From assembly GCF_033597815.2 (NCBI RefSeq), contig NZ_CP166245.1:2046001-2110000 (forward strand): 64,000 bases of DNA, given 5' to 3'. The DNA comes from Staphylococcus sp. KG4-3. GTDB lineage: Bacteria > Bacillota > Bacilli > Staphylococcales > Staphylococcaceae. This document shows positions 8,265-16,739 of this stretch, one piece after another. The translations under genes and the position numbers were made by a program. Each line of letters opens with the position of its first letter. Within the stretch, counting starts at the first letter, position 1. The notes below the pieces were generated by a model. The model made no database searches, was not told where the DNA came from, and saw nothing but the letters and a program-made list of their open reading frames with translations.

Positions 8265-9632
8265 CTAGTCTTGGTTCACCTTCACAATTCTAGTGTATTT
8301 CAAAAATTGTTCAGTATATTTTTGTTTAATATCATTTAAGTTATCATAAGTTACACCCACGATATGCCAGTTAGGATTAAAGTGGTAATATGAATCTTTC
8401 TTTCTAGACCATTTTACCATTGTACCATCTTTATTATAGCGTGGTAGCGTCACTTCATAACCTTCTAATACATTAATGTAAGCTTGAAATACATCTGGAT
8501 CAATTCGATTAAAGTTATCTATCACTAAATAACTTTTATCTTTTCGAGGCATAAGGTTAGTAATAAATCCTTCTCTATAATATAGTGCGCCTGTCTCATT
8601 TGGTAAATATTTACCATAGAGCATATCTTCATTAAAGTCAGGGTGTCCTGTTGTTATGACGGGATTCGCGTTTGTCTTCTGTAATAAGTCTTCTGCTGCT
8701 TTTAAACCTTCACCCTTATCTACAACTAGCAAAATGAATGGTTTTAATTCTTCTTGTGCTTTATCAATGACATTTTCAGTAGGAACGGACTCAAATTGTG
8801 ATTTCAGACCATCATTTGCACTCATATCAAGAATTGCTTCAAATTGTACTTGAGACAAGCTAGCAATAGCCTGTTTAGCATTTTCTTGTAAAAAGTAAAT
8901 ATTTTTTAGTTTAGGATGCTTGTTCAATGTACTAAGTGATACAGGTTCAATTTCTTTTTCAAAGTAAACTTCAATAGCGGTACTATTAGTCCTACCAGCT
9001 ATCGGTGCCTTTTCATGTATATGTTTACTGACTTCCCCTACACCAATAACAGATTGATCTCGTTTTTTATTATAAAAAACGATTTTATCTCCAATCTCAA
9101 GTTGCGTATAAAAATGGTAGCCATTGCGTTTAATACCATTGTAAGTATGTGTGTAAATTATATTATATGAATTAGGTTCAAAATCTTGTGCTTCCGATAC
9201 AAAAAAGTATCTAGGTATTTTAGTTTCCCCTTTACCTAAACTAACAATTAATTCAAATTCTTCTTTTGTAATTTGATTAAAAAGTGTTTCTTTCATGTTA
9301 CTCATTCTAAATTCTAATTGGTCACTTCTCTTTAAATAATCAGCTGTTAAAGGTTTCAGTTGTTCTTGTAACTGAAAATGGACACGAATTTTATTTTGTG
9401 CACCAGTTTGAACACTTGTAATTTCCCCAAAACCTAATAAGCCAGTATCCATTTGTACTTGATAGAAGACAACTCGATCTCCTACTTTAGCTTGTTTAAA
9501 GGATCGGAAACCTTGTGAAGGATTAAATTGTGCACCTGATTCAAATAATGTCGTTTGCCCTACCATTGGTTCATTATGATTCCAGCGATTATAACCGCAG
9601 TTTAACCAAAAATAACTTGTTTCCTCTGCCAT
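8265..9632 (-). CDS. Double EVE-domain protein with a degenerate McrB-like C-terminal domain
   Basis: A 455-residue soluble protein. Residues about 5-140 and 145-280 look like two EVE (PUA-fold) modules: each opens with an aromatic stretch (YFWLNCGYNRW; RYFFVSEAQDF) and contains a GD-VVFY or GDKIVFY strand then a G-GE strand. EVE domains bind modified bases in DNA or RNA. Residues about 295-455 resemble the AAA+ module of McrB: SYLVIDNFNRID mirrors the McrB Walker B, and WHIVGVTYDNLND mirrors its MNTAD region, but the P-loop position reads VVDKGEGLKA without GKS/T. So nucleotide hydrolysis is doubtful. No McrC-like nuclease adjoins it. The assignment is by pattern; the role is unknown. Confidence 0.65.
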   Translation of the reverse strand: MAEETSYFWLNCGYNRWNHNEPMVGQTTLFESGAQFNPSQGFRSFKQAKVGDRVVFYQVQMDTGLLGFGEITSVQTGAQNKIRVHFQLQEQLKPLTADYLKRSDQLEFRMSNMKETLFNQITKEEFELIVSLGKGETKIPRYFFVSEAQDFEPNSYNIIYTHTYNGIKRNGYHFYTQLEIGDKIVFYNKKRDQSVIGVGEVSKHIHEKAPIAGRTNSTAIEVYFEKEIEPVSLSTLNKHPKLKNIYFLQENAKQAIASLSQVQFEAILDMSANDGLKSQFESVPTENVIDKAQEELKPFILLVVDKGEGLKAAEDLLQKTNANPVITTGHPDFNEDMLYGKYLPNETGALYYREGFITNLMPRKDKSYLVIDNFNRIDPDVFQAYINVLEGYEVTLPRYNKDGTMVKWSRKKDSYYHFNPNWHIVGVTYDNLNDIKQKYTEQFLKYTRIVKVNQD

Positions 9633-9703
9633 TTAGATACTCCTTATCTCATATAAAATTCTATTTTTCCTATTATATTCAAAAAAATCATTTAGAACAA
9701 ACA

Positions 9704-10729
9704 TTATAGTAAGTTAACTAATTTCATTGTTATCAAACTTGTAACAATCACTACAATCCATGTAACTAAACCAAGTAATACCGGTTTAAAGCCAGCCTGT
9801 TTAAATTGATTAAAGTTAACATTCAAACCAATACCTGCCATAGCCATTGTAATTAAAAATAGTGCTACTTGTTGGAAAAAGCTTATGACCATAGGCGAAA
9901 AATTGAAAATAGTACTAATTAAGGAAGCTACAACAAACCATACAATAAACCACGGGAAGATTTTAGCAATTGATGTATCAGTCTGTGCTTCTCTTTCTTT
10001 CCGTACCGTTCTATATGTAAAAAATAATACGACTGGAATAATCATTAATGTACGTGTTAATTTTACAACTGCGCCAGTTTCTAATGATGTTTTACCATAA
10101 TTTGATGTGGCAGCAATTACACTTGAAGTATCATTAATTGCAGTTCCTCCAAAATAGCCAAATGTACTTTGACTCATATGCATAATGTGACCTAAAGGAG
10201 GAAAGATAAAAACAGCTAATAAATTAAATAAAAAAATAGTTGAAATTGCAAAAGCAACTTCACTTTCTTTCGCCTTGATAACTGGGCTAGTTGCTGCGAT
10301 GGCAGAACCACCACATATCGCTGTACCAACACCAATCAATATACTAAGATGCTCATTTATTTTAAATATCTTCATCATTAAGAATACTGCTAAAAACGCC
10401 GCACATAATGTAACAATAATAATTGGCAATGACTTCCATCCAATAATACCAATTGATTGAAAGCTCAGTGTAAATCCTAACACTACAATACTATAATGCA
10501 GTATTTTCTTACTGCTGAATTTGATACCTGCTTCATATTTTTTGGGAATTAAGATTACATTATTGATTATTATACCGATTATTATAGCAAAAATAGCACT
10601 TCCAATTATTGGAAACTTACTCCCCATAATTGTAGCTACCATCGCTATAACCAATGTCATAATAATCCCTCTTACTTTATCCAACCTTGTCACCCCCAAT
10701 TTAAATTCTATTTTAACATATTTGTTCAT
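9704..10729 (-). CDS. YeiH-family (UPF0324) putative sulfate exporter, membrane protein
   Basis: A polytopic membrane protein with about ten hydrophobic segments. The conserved GVGTAICGGSAIAA motif (about residues 131-144) and GYFGGTAINDTSS (about 190-202) are those of the YeiH/PSE family, annotated as putative sulfate exporters on weak experimental grounds. The start is uncertain: the first ATG has no visible ribosome site, and a TTG at 10684 behind GGGGGTG would give 326 residues and begin just before the first membrane span. It stands alone between a terminator-type palindrome and the EVE-domain gene. Confidence 0.8.
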   Translation of the reverse strand: MNKYVKIEFKLGVTRLDKVRGIIMTLVIAMVATIMGSKFPIIGSAIFAIIIGIIINNVILIPKKYEAGIKFSSKKILHYSIVVLGFTLSFQSIGIIGWKSLPIIIVTLCAAFLAVFLMMKIFKINEHLSILIGVGTAICGGSAIAATSPVIKAKESEVAFAISTIFLFNLLAVFIFPPLGHIMHMSQSTFGYFGGTAINDTSSVIAATSNYGKTSLETGAVVKLTRTLMIIPVVLFFTYRTVRKEREAQTDTSIAKIFPWFIVWFVVASLISTIFNFSPMVISFFQQVALFLITMAMAGIGLNVNFNQFKQAGFKPVLLGLVTWIVVIVTSLITMKLVNLL

Positions 10730-10910
10730 CGGTAAACTTTGAAAGTTTAAATGGATTTAGTAAATTTTAACAGTTTATATAAAGATGTCAGATCGCCTTT
10801 CAGTCTGGGTGTAAAATCACTAATTTCGTTATTTGCATAACCAATCTAATCAGTTATTTTAAAATTTACTATGTAACTATTCTATGTTATCTAAATATTT
10901 ACGACATCAT

Positions 10911-10948
10911 ATTTGAGGCTGAGACATAATTATGTCTCAGCCTCAAAT
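10911..10948. terminator. 38-bp perfect palindrome, bidirectional terminator-like
   Basis: Two 19-base arms pair perfectly with no spacer (ATTTGAGGCTGAGACATAA and its complement). The GAGACATA..TATGTCTC part resembles the third hairpin of the ~160-bp intergenic repeats in this window, so this may be a solo relative. It lies just past the 3' end of the small membrane gene downstream of manA. Confidence 0.75.
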
Positions 10949-10958
10949 TCACAAATCA

Positions 10959-11192
10959 TTACGCTAAAGTTAGCGCCCCCATAATAGGCATCAAATTAAT
11001 TAATACACCACCAAATTTCAACATACCGCTTATCTCTTTATCTGGAAGCGTAATTAATGCTGAAATAATGCCAAGCGCACCGATTATAATTGGAAAAGCC
11101 ATTGAGGGAAATACAGGTAATTTTAGAAACGTTCCAGCACCAGCTAATAGGCCACAAATTAAAGAAACATATAAAAATTTGTACACACTCAT
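10959..11192 (-). CDS. Small hydrophobic membrane protein, function unknown
   Basis: 77 residues forming two or three membrane-spanning segments (about 5-25, 31-50, 58-77) with a short polar loop (PDKEIS). I recognise no family with a defined function. The ATG follows a GGGAG site 18 bases after the manA stop, so it is probably cotranscribed with manA and ends at the palindromic terminator. Confidence 0.65.
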   Translation of the reverse strand: MSVYKFLYVSLICGLLAGAGTFLKLPVFPSMAFPIIIGALGIISALITLPDKEISGMLKFGGVLINLMPIMGALTLA

Positions 11193-11210
11193 ACTCTCCC
11201 ACTATTTTAA

Positions 11211-12149
11211 CTATAGATAACTTACAATTAATTCATAATCACCTTCAAATATAGTATCTAAATCATCTGAAGTTAGGATAAAATTCTGTCCTTGATTTAA
11301 GGTATATACTTCTCCATCTATAATGACTTGTCCTTCGCCTTTAAGTACAGAAACTAATACGAACTCTCTCGGTTTCATATAATTTAAAGTTCCAGAAATT
11401 TTCCATTTTACAATGGTAAAAAAGTCACTAGACACAAGTTGCGTTCTTTTATGATTTTCGATAATTTCTGTATCTGTCGGTATATTAATATTATCATTAG
11501 AAAGTTCAATGACGTCTTTAGCTTTATCTTTATTTAACACACGTTTATCACCAGTATCGTGAGTGCGTTCATAATCATACACCCGGTATGTAACATCTGA
11601 AGATTGCATTGTTTCATAAACAAGTATACCTTCTCCTATAGAATGAATTGTTCCAGCAGGTATAAAATAAAACTCACCCGGCTTAACTTTCACCTTATTT
11701 AACAATGCTTCGTAATCTTCTTCGTCAAGTTTATCTATTGCGATGTCTTTTGAATCTGTATTTAATCCATAGATGATTTCTGAGTCTTCTTCAGCATCAA
11801 TGATGTACCAACATTCTGATTTGCCATATTGTCCTTTTTCATTTTCATATGCATAAGCGTCATCAGGATGAACATGAACCGATAATGATTCTCTTGCATC
11901 TACAATTTTAGTCATCAAGGGAAACTCTTGACTTGGAAAGTCACCGAATAACTCGCGATGCTCACTCCAAACTTGATCCAAAGTTTGTCCTTGATATAGA
12001 CCATTCAATATTTCACACTTACCATTTGGATGTGCTGATATCCCCCATACTTCTCCTACATAATCGCTGGGTAAATCATATCCATAATCTTTTAAACGAT
12101 TACCACCCCAAATTTTCTCATGAAATACTGGCTTTAAAAATAACGGCAT
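11211..12149 (-). CDS. manA: Mannose-6-phosphate isomerase, class I
   Basis: A zinc enzyme interconverting mannose 6-phosphate and fructose 6-phosphate. The 312 residues form a cupin-type type I PMI as in firmicutes. Seen: LKPVFHEKIWGG at the N terminus, the metal-binding SVHVHPDD (about 93-100) and the IPAGTIHSIG segment (about 171-180). I start at the ATG with GGAGGT six bases upstream; the GTG two codons before overlaps that site. Likely cotranscribed with the downstream small membrane gene. Confidence 0.93.
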   Translation of the reverse strand: MPLFLKPVFHEKIWGGNRLKDYGYDLPSDYVGEVWGISAHPNGKCEILNGLYQGQTLDQVWSEHRELFGDFPSQEFPLMTKIVDARESLSVHVHPDDAYAYENEKGQYGKSECWYIIDAEEDSEIIYGLNTDSKDIAIDKLDEEDYEALLNKVKVKPGEFYFIPAGTIHSIGEGILVYETMQSSDVTYRVYDYERTHDTGDKRVLNKDKAKDVIELSNDNINIPTDTEIIENHKRTQLVSSDFFTIVKWKISGTLNYMKPREFVLVSVLKGEGQVIIDGEVYTLNQGQNFILTSDDLDTIFEGDYELIVSYL

Positions 12150-12474
12150 ACTCACACCTCCAAATTCTTAAGTTGTAATTTAATTATTGTATTTATCTCA
12201 TATACTTTTTCATGATGATCATACACGTATCATTTCAAAATTTTCAGAACCATTGTGATTGTATCATATTCATCCTACTAGAATAAACGCTTAAATCACA
12301 ACCCTAGTACTTAAGAGCCACTTTTAATTATATCAATGCTTTGTAAAAATCGATACCCCATTATATTTTGTTCAATAACATTTTATGACATTTTATTGAA
12401 CAGTTATTTTATCTTTCTAATTTTTAATCAATTAATACTTGCTAATTAGCAGTAATTGATTTTATAATTAACTG
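12150..12474. other. Intergenic region upstream of manA
   Basis: A+T-rich, with no ORF of credible length. It contains an inverted repeat TGTTCAATAA (12369-12378) / TTATTGAACA (12393-12402), and a plus-strand promoter-like pair TTGCTA (12439-12444), 18 bases, TATAAT (12463-12468) that would serve the adjacent candidate small RNA. Confidence 0.45.
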
Positions 12475-12620
12475 TAGAGTTACAGCAATGTACTCTATCT
12501 GTTTTTTACATATAAGGTAATGTATTAATTATGATTTAGTTGAAATTGTTGATTACTTTTTCAACGCAGTTAATTTGCGATAAAGTCCAAACTTCGGAAA
12601 AGTTTGGGCTTTTATTTTAT
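12475..12620 (+). ncRNA. Candidate small RNA (~145 nt) with its own promoter and terminator
   Basis: No gene lies upstream on this strand, yet a strong intrinsic terminator is present: AAAGTCCAAACT (12582-12593) pairs with AGTTTGGGCTTT (12601-12612) followed by TTTATTTTAT. A sigma-A-like promoter TTGCTA-N18-TATAAT ends 7 bases before 12475, where the predicted transcript opens with a hairpin TAGAG(T)TACA-GCAA-TGTACTCTA closed by a GNRA-type loop. No credible reading frame lies inside. I cannot match it to a named staphylococcal sRNA. This is inference from signals only. Confidence 0.55.
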
Positions 12621-12717
12621 CCAAATTTATTTGGATATTCTACCTCTTTTACTTACAATATTAAATGAATCCTATCTTAACCATTTGAAAGTTATTTATC
12701 ATGCACCATATATACTA

Positions 12718-13413
12718 TTATGCTTTGAAATTAGCCAATATGGTTTCCTTAACCTCTAGCAGGTGTGCGCGCATCGCACCTACAGCTTCGACATCATTTT
12801 GCTGTAAAATTGCTTGATATATCACATCATGTTCCTCTAATAATTTATTCATAGTTTTTTGTTTACTATAAATAAAAATCTTCCTTGTTTCTTCCATAGA
12901 ATTTCGCATTAGTTCTGAAATATTATTTAATAACTCAACTAATAGTGTATTTTGGGCAGCTTTCGCAATTGAGAGATGAAACTCTAAATCTGCTTCTTCA
13001 CCAGAAGTACCATCTGTTACAGCTTGTCCCATTTCAACTAGTGCTTTCTTTAGATCCACCAAATCTTCATCAGTTCGATATAAAGCTGCTTTTTCTACAG
13101 TAGCACTTTCAACAATTTCACGTAACTCTAATAATTCTTTGATTTGACTTAGCGACGTGAATTTATCACCAAGTTCAAAAAAGGTAGGCTCTATCTGTTT
13201 AATAAATGTGCCATAACCTTGTTTCATTTCAATAATTCCAATTGTTCTTAAAGCATTCAATGCCTCTCTTACCGAAGCTACACTCACGCCATACTGCTTT
13301 CCAAGCTTTTGGATAGAAGGCAGTTTGTCGCCCACTTGGTAATCGCCTGCTTTAATTTGCTCTAAAATAATATCTGCGACTTGCTCATAGATTTTCGTGT
13401 TTGAAATTTTCAT
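12718..13413 (-). CDS. GntR-family transcriptional regulator, FadR subfamily
   Basis: A DNA-binding repressor or activator of 231 residues. The N-terminal winged helix-turn-helix spans about 5-72 (GDKLPSIQKLGKQYGVSVAS.. with the VREAL recognition helix, wing GYGTFI), followed by an all-helical FCD ligand-binding domain (about 90-220) with the D/H residues typical of metal-assisted carboxylate binding (EFHLSIAKA, LLEEHDVI, MRAHL). The ATG preceded by TTGGAGG is chosen over the TTG lying within that site. The effector is unknown. No catabolic operon adjoins it; the nearest candidates are manA and the NmrA-like reductase. Confidence 0.9.
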   Translation of the reverse strand: MKISNTKIYEQVADIILEQIKAGDYQVGDKLPSIQKLGKQYGVSVASVREALNALRTIGIIEMKQGYGTFIKQIEPTFFELGDKFTSLSQIKELLELREIVESATVEKAALYRTDEDLVDLKKALVEMGQAVTDGTSGEEADLEFHLSIAKAAQNTLLVELLNNISELMRNSMEETRKIFIYSKQKTMNKLLEEHDVIYQAILQQNDVEAVGAMRAHLLEVKETILANFKA

Positions 13414-13479
13414 AATTACCTCCAAACGATATCTATCATTGTATCAAATTTTTGCTAAAATATACTATAAAATGGCTAT

Positions 13480-13543
13480 AAAAAAAGCGTTTGCTAATGA
13501 AATCTAATCTTTTATCATAAGATTTCATTAACCCACGCTATAA
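13480..13543 (-). terminator. Terminator-like hairpin after the NmrA-like reductase
   Basis: Core arms TAATGAAATCT (13495-13505) and AGATTTCATTA (13520-13530) are extended by AGCG..CGCT flanks, with an A run that gives a U tract on the minus strand. A related hairpin occurs at 33648-33674. Confidence 0.6.
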
Positions 13544-13651
13544 AAAGCTATAAGATTGCACTCAGTATCTTTAGCAATCATTCATCAGTCGCTTCTTTTT
13601 GTTTTAATAATACTTGGGAGATCTTCCAGTTACTCATTATTTGAGTCTTAA

Positions 13652-14308
13652 TTATTTACTAAAATCTGTTAATGCTTCAGATATTGAGACATCCCCACTA
13701 ATAATTTGGAATTCTGTATTTAAAAGATTATCACTAGTTATTACTTCTCTAATAACAGAAGCTACATCTTCACGAGGAATCGTTCCTCTACCTTCGAAGA
13801 ATGCTCCAACTTCTATTTTATCTGTGGCAGAATCATTTGTTAAACCACCAGGGTGTACAATAGTATATCCAATATCTGCTTGTTTTAAATATTCATCTGC
13901 GTAGTGTTTTGCAATCGTGTAAGGCTTCAAATCACCACTTGCATCAAATGCTTGTCTTCTTGAATCGTAAGTTGAGACCATTATATATTGTTTAACATTA
14001 TTTGCCTCACTCGCTTTAATCGATTTAATTGCACCATCTAAATCAACACTAATTGTCTTGTCGGCACCAGTACTACCACCAGAACCAACTGAAAATACAA
14101 CTTTATCAAAGCCGTTAATTTTTTCTGTTAAAGTATCAATATCATCTGCTTCAACATCGATTAAAATTGCTTCAACACCTTCTGAGGCTAATGCTTCAAC
14201 TTGAGATTCTTTTCTAACACCTGCTGTGAATGACTCTCCACGCTCTTTTAATTGTTTAACTAAATATTGCCCTACGCCACCATTTGCTCCAATAACTAAT
14301 GTACTCAT
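13652..14308 (-). CDS. NAD(P)-binding NmrA/SDR-like oxidoreductase
   Basis: A 218-residue Rossmann-fold protein with the N-terminal dinucleotide motif GANGGVGQYL (about 7-16), an atypical-SDR active-site region YTIAKHYADEYL (about 129-140) with the Y..K arrangement, and VHPGGLTND (about 151-159). Such proteins act as NAD(P)H-dependent reductases or as redox sensors; the substrate is unknown. It is divergent from czrA, with the large czr palindrome in the spacer, so CzrA might also affect it, which is inference. Confidence 0.8.
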   Translation of the reverse strand: MSTLVIGANGGVGQYLVKQLKERGESFTAGVRKESQVEALASEGVEAILIDVEADDIDTLTEKINGFDKVVFSVGSGGSTGADKTISVDLDGAIKSIKASEANNVKQYIMVSTYDSRRQAFDASGDLKPYTIAKHYADEYLKQADIGYTIVHPGGLTNDSATDKIEVGAFFEGRGTIPREDVASVIREVITSDNLLNTEFQIISGDVSISEALTDFSK

Positions 14309-14385
14309 ATTTTATAGCCTCCTTAAAAAATTATTAATTAGACTTTACCACTTTTATTTTAATTTGAAACGAAATCTGTTTGGCT

Positions 14386-14414
14386 TTGACAATTACTGAA
14401 AAATACATTAATAT
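14386..14414 (+). promoter_or_regulatory. Sigma-A promoter of czrAB
   Basis: TTGACA (14386-14391), a 17-base spacer and TAATAT (14409-14414) form a near-consensus promoter. The -10 lies wholly inside the left arm of the inverted repeat listed next, so repressor binding would occlude it. Confidence 0.8.
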
Positions 14415-14454
14415 ATGAACATATATTCATATATTAATGTATTTTTCAGTAATT
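14391..14454. promoter_or_regulatory. 64-bp perfect inverted repeat: CzrA operator region
   Basis: Two 29-base arms (14391-14419 and 14426-14454) are exact reverse complements around a 6-base centre. The core ATATGAACATATATTCATAT resembles operators of ArsR-family zinc sensors (SmtB/CzrA type, TGAACA..TGTTCA-like half sites). It covers the -10, the start site and the early leader of czrA. CzrA binding is expected by family; the unusual arm length could also form a cruciform or leader hairpin. Confidence 0.75.
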
Positions 14455-14472
14455 AGAAATGAGGGCTTCATT

Positions 14473-14772
14473 TTGGAAGAATCATTTAACGAACAAACGA
14501 TTGAGCAAGTAACTGATATCTTCAAGGCGCTTAGTGATGGCAATCGCCTACGTATAATGCATTTATTAATTCAAGGAGAAAGTAGCGTTGGTCATATTGC
14601 ACATGTATTAGATTTAAGCCAATCTAACGTCTCTCATCAATTACGCATACTTAAACAAGCTCATTTGGTAAAAGGAAATCGAGATGGACAATCTATGATT
14701 TATACAATCGATGACACACATGTTACAACATTACTTAAACAAGCAATTCATCATGCTAGTCATAAACAATAA
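14473..14772 (+). CDS. czrA: Zinc-responsive ArsR/SmtB-family repressor CzrA
   Basis: A dimeric winged-helix repressor released from DNA by Zn(II)/Co(II); it controls czrAB. Seen: the DNA-recognition segment LSQSNVSHQLRIL, and C-terminal alpha5 metal ligands in DDTHVTTLLKQAIHHASH, matching the D-x-H ... H-x-x-H alpha5 site of S. aureus CzrA. I choose the TTG at 14473 (99 residues) with GAGGG seven bases upstream; the ATG at 14437 lies inside the operator palindrome with no ribosome site. czrB follows 20 bases later with its own site, forming a two-gene zinc-resistance operon. Confidence 0.92.
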   Translation: MEESFNEQTIEQVTDIFKALSDGNRLRIMHLLIQGESSVGHIAHVLDLSQSNVSHQLRILKQAHLVKGNRDGQSMIYTIDDTHVTTLLKQAIHHASHKQ

Positions 14773-14792
14773 TTGAAAGGTGGACGCGAAAT

Positions 14793-15758
14793 ATGTCTGA
14801 ACATCACGGTCACAATCATGCACATGGTCATGTACACACAAATAATAAAAAAATATTACTTATCAGTTTTCTAATTATTGGAACCTTTATGATTATAGAA
14901 ATTATTGGAGGATTTGTATCAAATAGCTTGGCACTATTATCTGATGGTTTGCACATGTTTAGCGATACAATATCTTTAGGCGTGGCCTTGGTCGCTTTTA
15001 TATATGCTGAAAAAAATGCTACCAAAAGTAAGACTTTTGGCTACAAGAGATTCGAGATTTTAGCTGCATTATTCAATGGTGTAACACTCTTTATTATCGG
15101 CATTGTTATCATAGTAGAAGCAATTAGTCGTTTCTTTAATCCGGAAGACGTTAAGTCAACAGAGATGTTCATAATAAGTGTAATTGGACTTATCGTTAAT
15201 ATCATTGTCGCTTTATTTATGTTTAAAGGCGGTGACACTTCCAATAATATTAATATGCGTGGTGCCTTCCTTCATGTTATGGGTGATTTGTTAGGTTCCG
15301 TAGGTGCAATCATCGCTGCTATACTCATATGGACTTTAAACCTAACAATTGCAGATCCTATCGCAAGTATTATCGTCTCTATTCTTATAATAAAAAGTAG
15401 CTTAGGTATAACGAAATCTTCCTTAAATATATTAATGGAGGGCACGCCATCTGATGTTAATATGAATGAAGTGATTTCTACAATTACTGAAGAAAACGAA
15501 ATTGAAAATGTGCATGACTGTCATATATGGACCATTTCTAATGAAATGAATGCATTAAGTTGTCATGCTGTTGTTCCTAGCGATATGTCTGTCGAACAGT
15601 GTGAAAATTTACTAGATAAACTAGAACATAAACTTCAACATTTGAACATTCAGCATATGACTATCCAATTAGAAACTATAAACCACAAACATGACAATGA
15701 CACTCTTTGTTCAGCACATGATACATCAAAGTCTCATCACCATGCACATAGCCATTAA
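14793..15758 (+). CDS. czrB: Cation-diffusion-facilitator zinc exporter CzrB
   Basis: A proton-coupled Zn(II)/Co(II) efflux protein of the CDF family in the cytoplasmic membrane. The 321 residues hold six membrane helices. Histidine-rich N and C termini (HHGHNHAHGHVH; SHHHAHSH) flank them. The transport-site residues appear in SDGLHMFSD (about 50-58) and HVMGDLLGS (about 163-171), the HxxxD pairs of helices 2 and 5, followed by a cytoplasmic domain with HDCHIW near 242-247. Downstream of czrA in the same operon, with a terminator immediately after. Confidence 0.95.
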   Translation: MSEHHGHNHAHGHVHTNNKKILLISFLIIGTFMIIEIIGGFVSNSLALLSDGLHMFSDTISLGVALVAFIYAEKNATKSKTFGYKRFEILAALFNGVTLFIIGIVIIVEAISRFFNPEDVKSTEMFIISVIGLIVNIIVALFMFKGGDTSNNINMRGAFLHVMGDLLGSVGAIIAAILIWTLNLTIADPIASIIVSILIIKSSLGITKSSLNILMEGTPSDVNMNEVISTITEENEIENVHDCHIWTISNEMNALSCHAVVPSDMSVEQCENLLDKLEHKLQHLNIQHMTIQLETINHKHDNDTLCSAHDTSKSHHHAHSH

Positions 15759-15777
15759 TTATTAATCGTATAACAAT

Positions 15778-15865
15778 AAAAAGCTGATAGTTTCCATAAG
15801 TTACCTTTCCTTTCAAAGTTAAGACTTTAAGGAATACATACTTAGGTTATAACTATCAGCTTTTT
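15778..15865. terminator. Bidirectional terminator between czrB and a phosphoesterase gene
   Basis: Arms AAAAAGCTGATAGTT (15778-15792) and AACTATCAGCTTTTT (15851-15865) pair perfectly across a structured ~58-base loop. T runs flank it in both directions between two convergent genes. Confidence 0.8.
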
Positions 15866-15876
15866 TATAATCGTAA

Positions 15877-16608
15877 TTATAAAAATTTATCAAAAATAAG
15901 TTTTTTGGCAGGAACTTGCTTCTCATCGAACCCTCTAATAAATTCTTCATTATCGTATGGTACTTTCACACGTTCAAATGAAAATTCATTTTCATCTACA
16001 GTTACAATTCCATAAACTGCATACGCACCGTTATTTAAACCGACAGAACCAGGATTAAAATAAACTGTTGATTTATCATCAAATAAGTGCACCGTATGAT
16101 TATGTCCAAAGACAATTAAATTGGCATCTTTATCTTCAAAAAGTTCTTTCATGTTCTCTTCGTTTGGTTCAACAATTGGGCTGAATGGTTGCCCATCAAT
16201 TGGTGTAGTTAATTGATTATTAGGAATTTCGTAATGAATAAATAATACTTTCTTATGGCAAAATGTTTTCTCAATAACACGAGGTAACTCATTTAATCTG
16301 TCATAGTAATCTTCATCTAAATGACTTTCTATCCATTGATGATGTTCATAGAATTTATCTTTTAAGTCTTCAGGATAAGGTGTACCGTTTACAATTGACA
16401 TTACCGCTTCATCATGATTACCTGCAATGATTTCCATATCATCTCTATCAAAGATTTCATCAAGTACTTTATTCGTTTCATGTCCAACACCAATATTATC
16501 ACCTAGGTTAAATATTTTATTGATATCTTCTCTTCTATCAATATCATCCAAAACAGTTTCTAATGCATCAAAATTACCATGAACATCAGTTATAATTGCA
16601 AATTTCAT
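15877..16608 (-). CDS. Calcineurin-like metallophosphoesterase
   Basis: A cytosolic two-metal phosphoesterase of 243 residues. Metal motifs appear in order: ITDVHGN (D-x-H, about 5-11), NLGDNIG (about 34-40), AGNHDE (GNHD, about 64-69), FIHYE and FGHNHTVH (GHxH). The substrate is unknown; relatives hydrolyse phosphodiesters or phosphoproteins. The start is the ATG with AAAGGAG upstream; a longer frame of 15 extra residues lacks a ribosome site. Convergent with czrB and divergent from a membrane gene. Confidence 0.88.
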   Translation of the reverse strand: MKFAIITDVHGNFDALETVLDDIDRREDINKIFNLGDNIGVGHETNKVLDEIFDRDDMEIIAGNHDEAVMSIVNGTPYPEDLKDKFYEHHQWIESHLDEDYYDRLNELPRVIEKTFCHKKVLFIHYEIPNNQLTTPIDGQPFSPIVEPNEENMKELFEDKDANLIVFGHNHTVHLFDDKSTVYFNPGSVGLNNGAYAVYGIVTVDENEFSFERVKVPYDNEEFIRGFDEKQVPAKKLIFDKFL

Positions 16609-16739
16609 GATGATATCTCCTTTCAACTTTTTCTCATTAGGACATTTTAACATTTTATATCGATTTTGTTACCTATTTATTTTAAAATCTTCAAATTTTT
16701 GATATCGTATGCTTATGACGAAAAAGGAGTGCTTAAAAT

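Noticed and set aside
14437..14472. ATG at 14437 as the czrA start
   Set aside because: It lies inside the operator palindrome and has no Shine-Dalgarno; TTG at 14473 has GAGGG at proper spacing.
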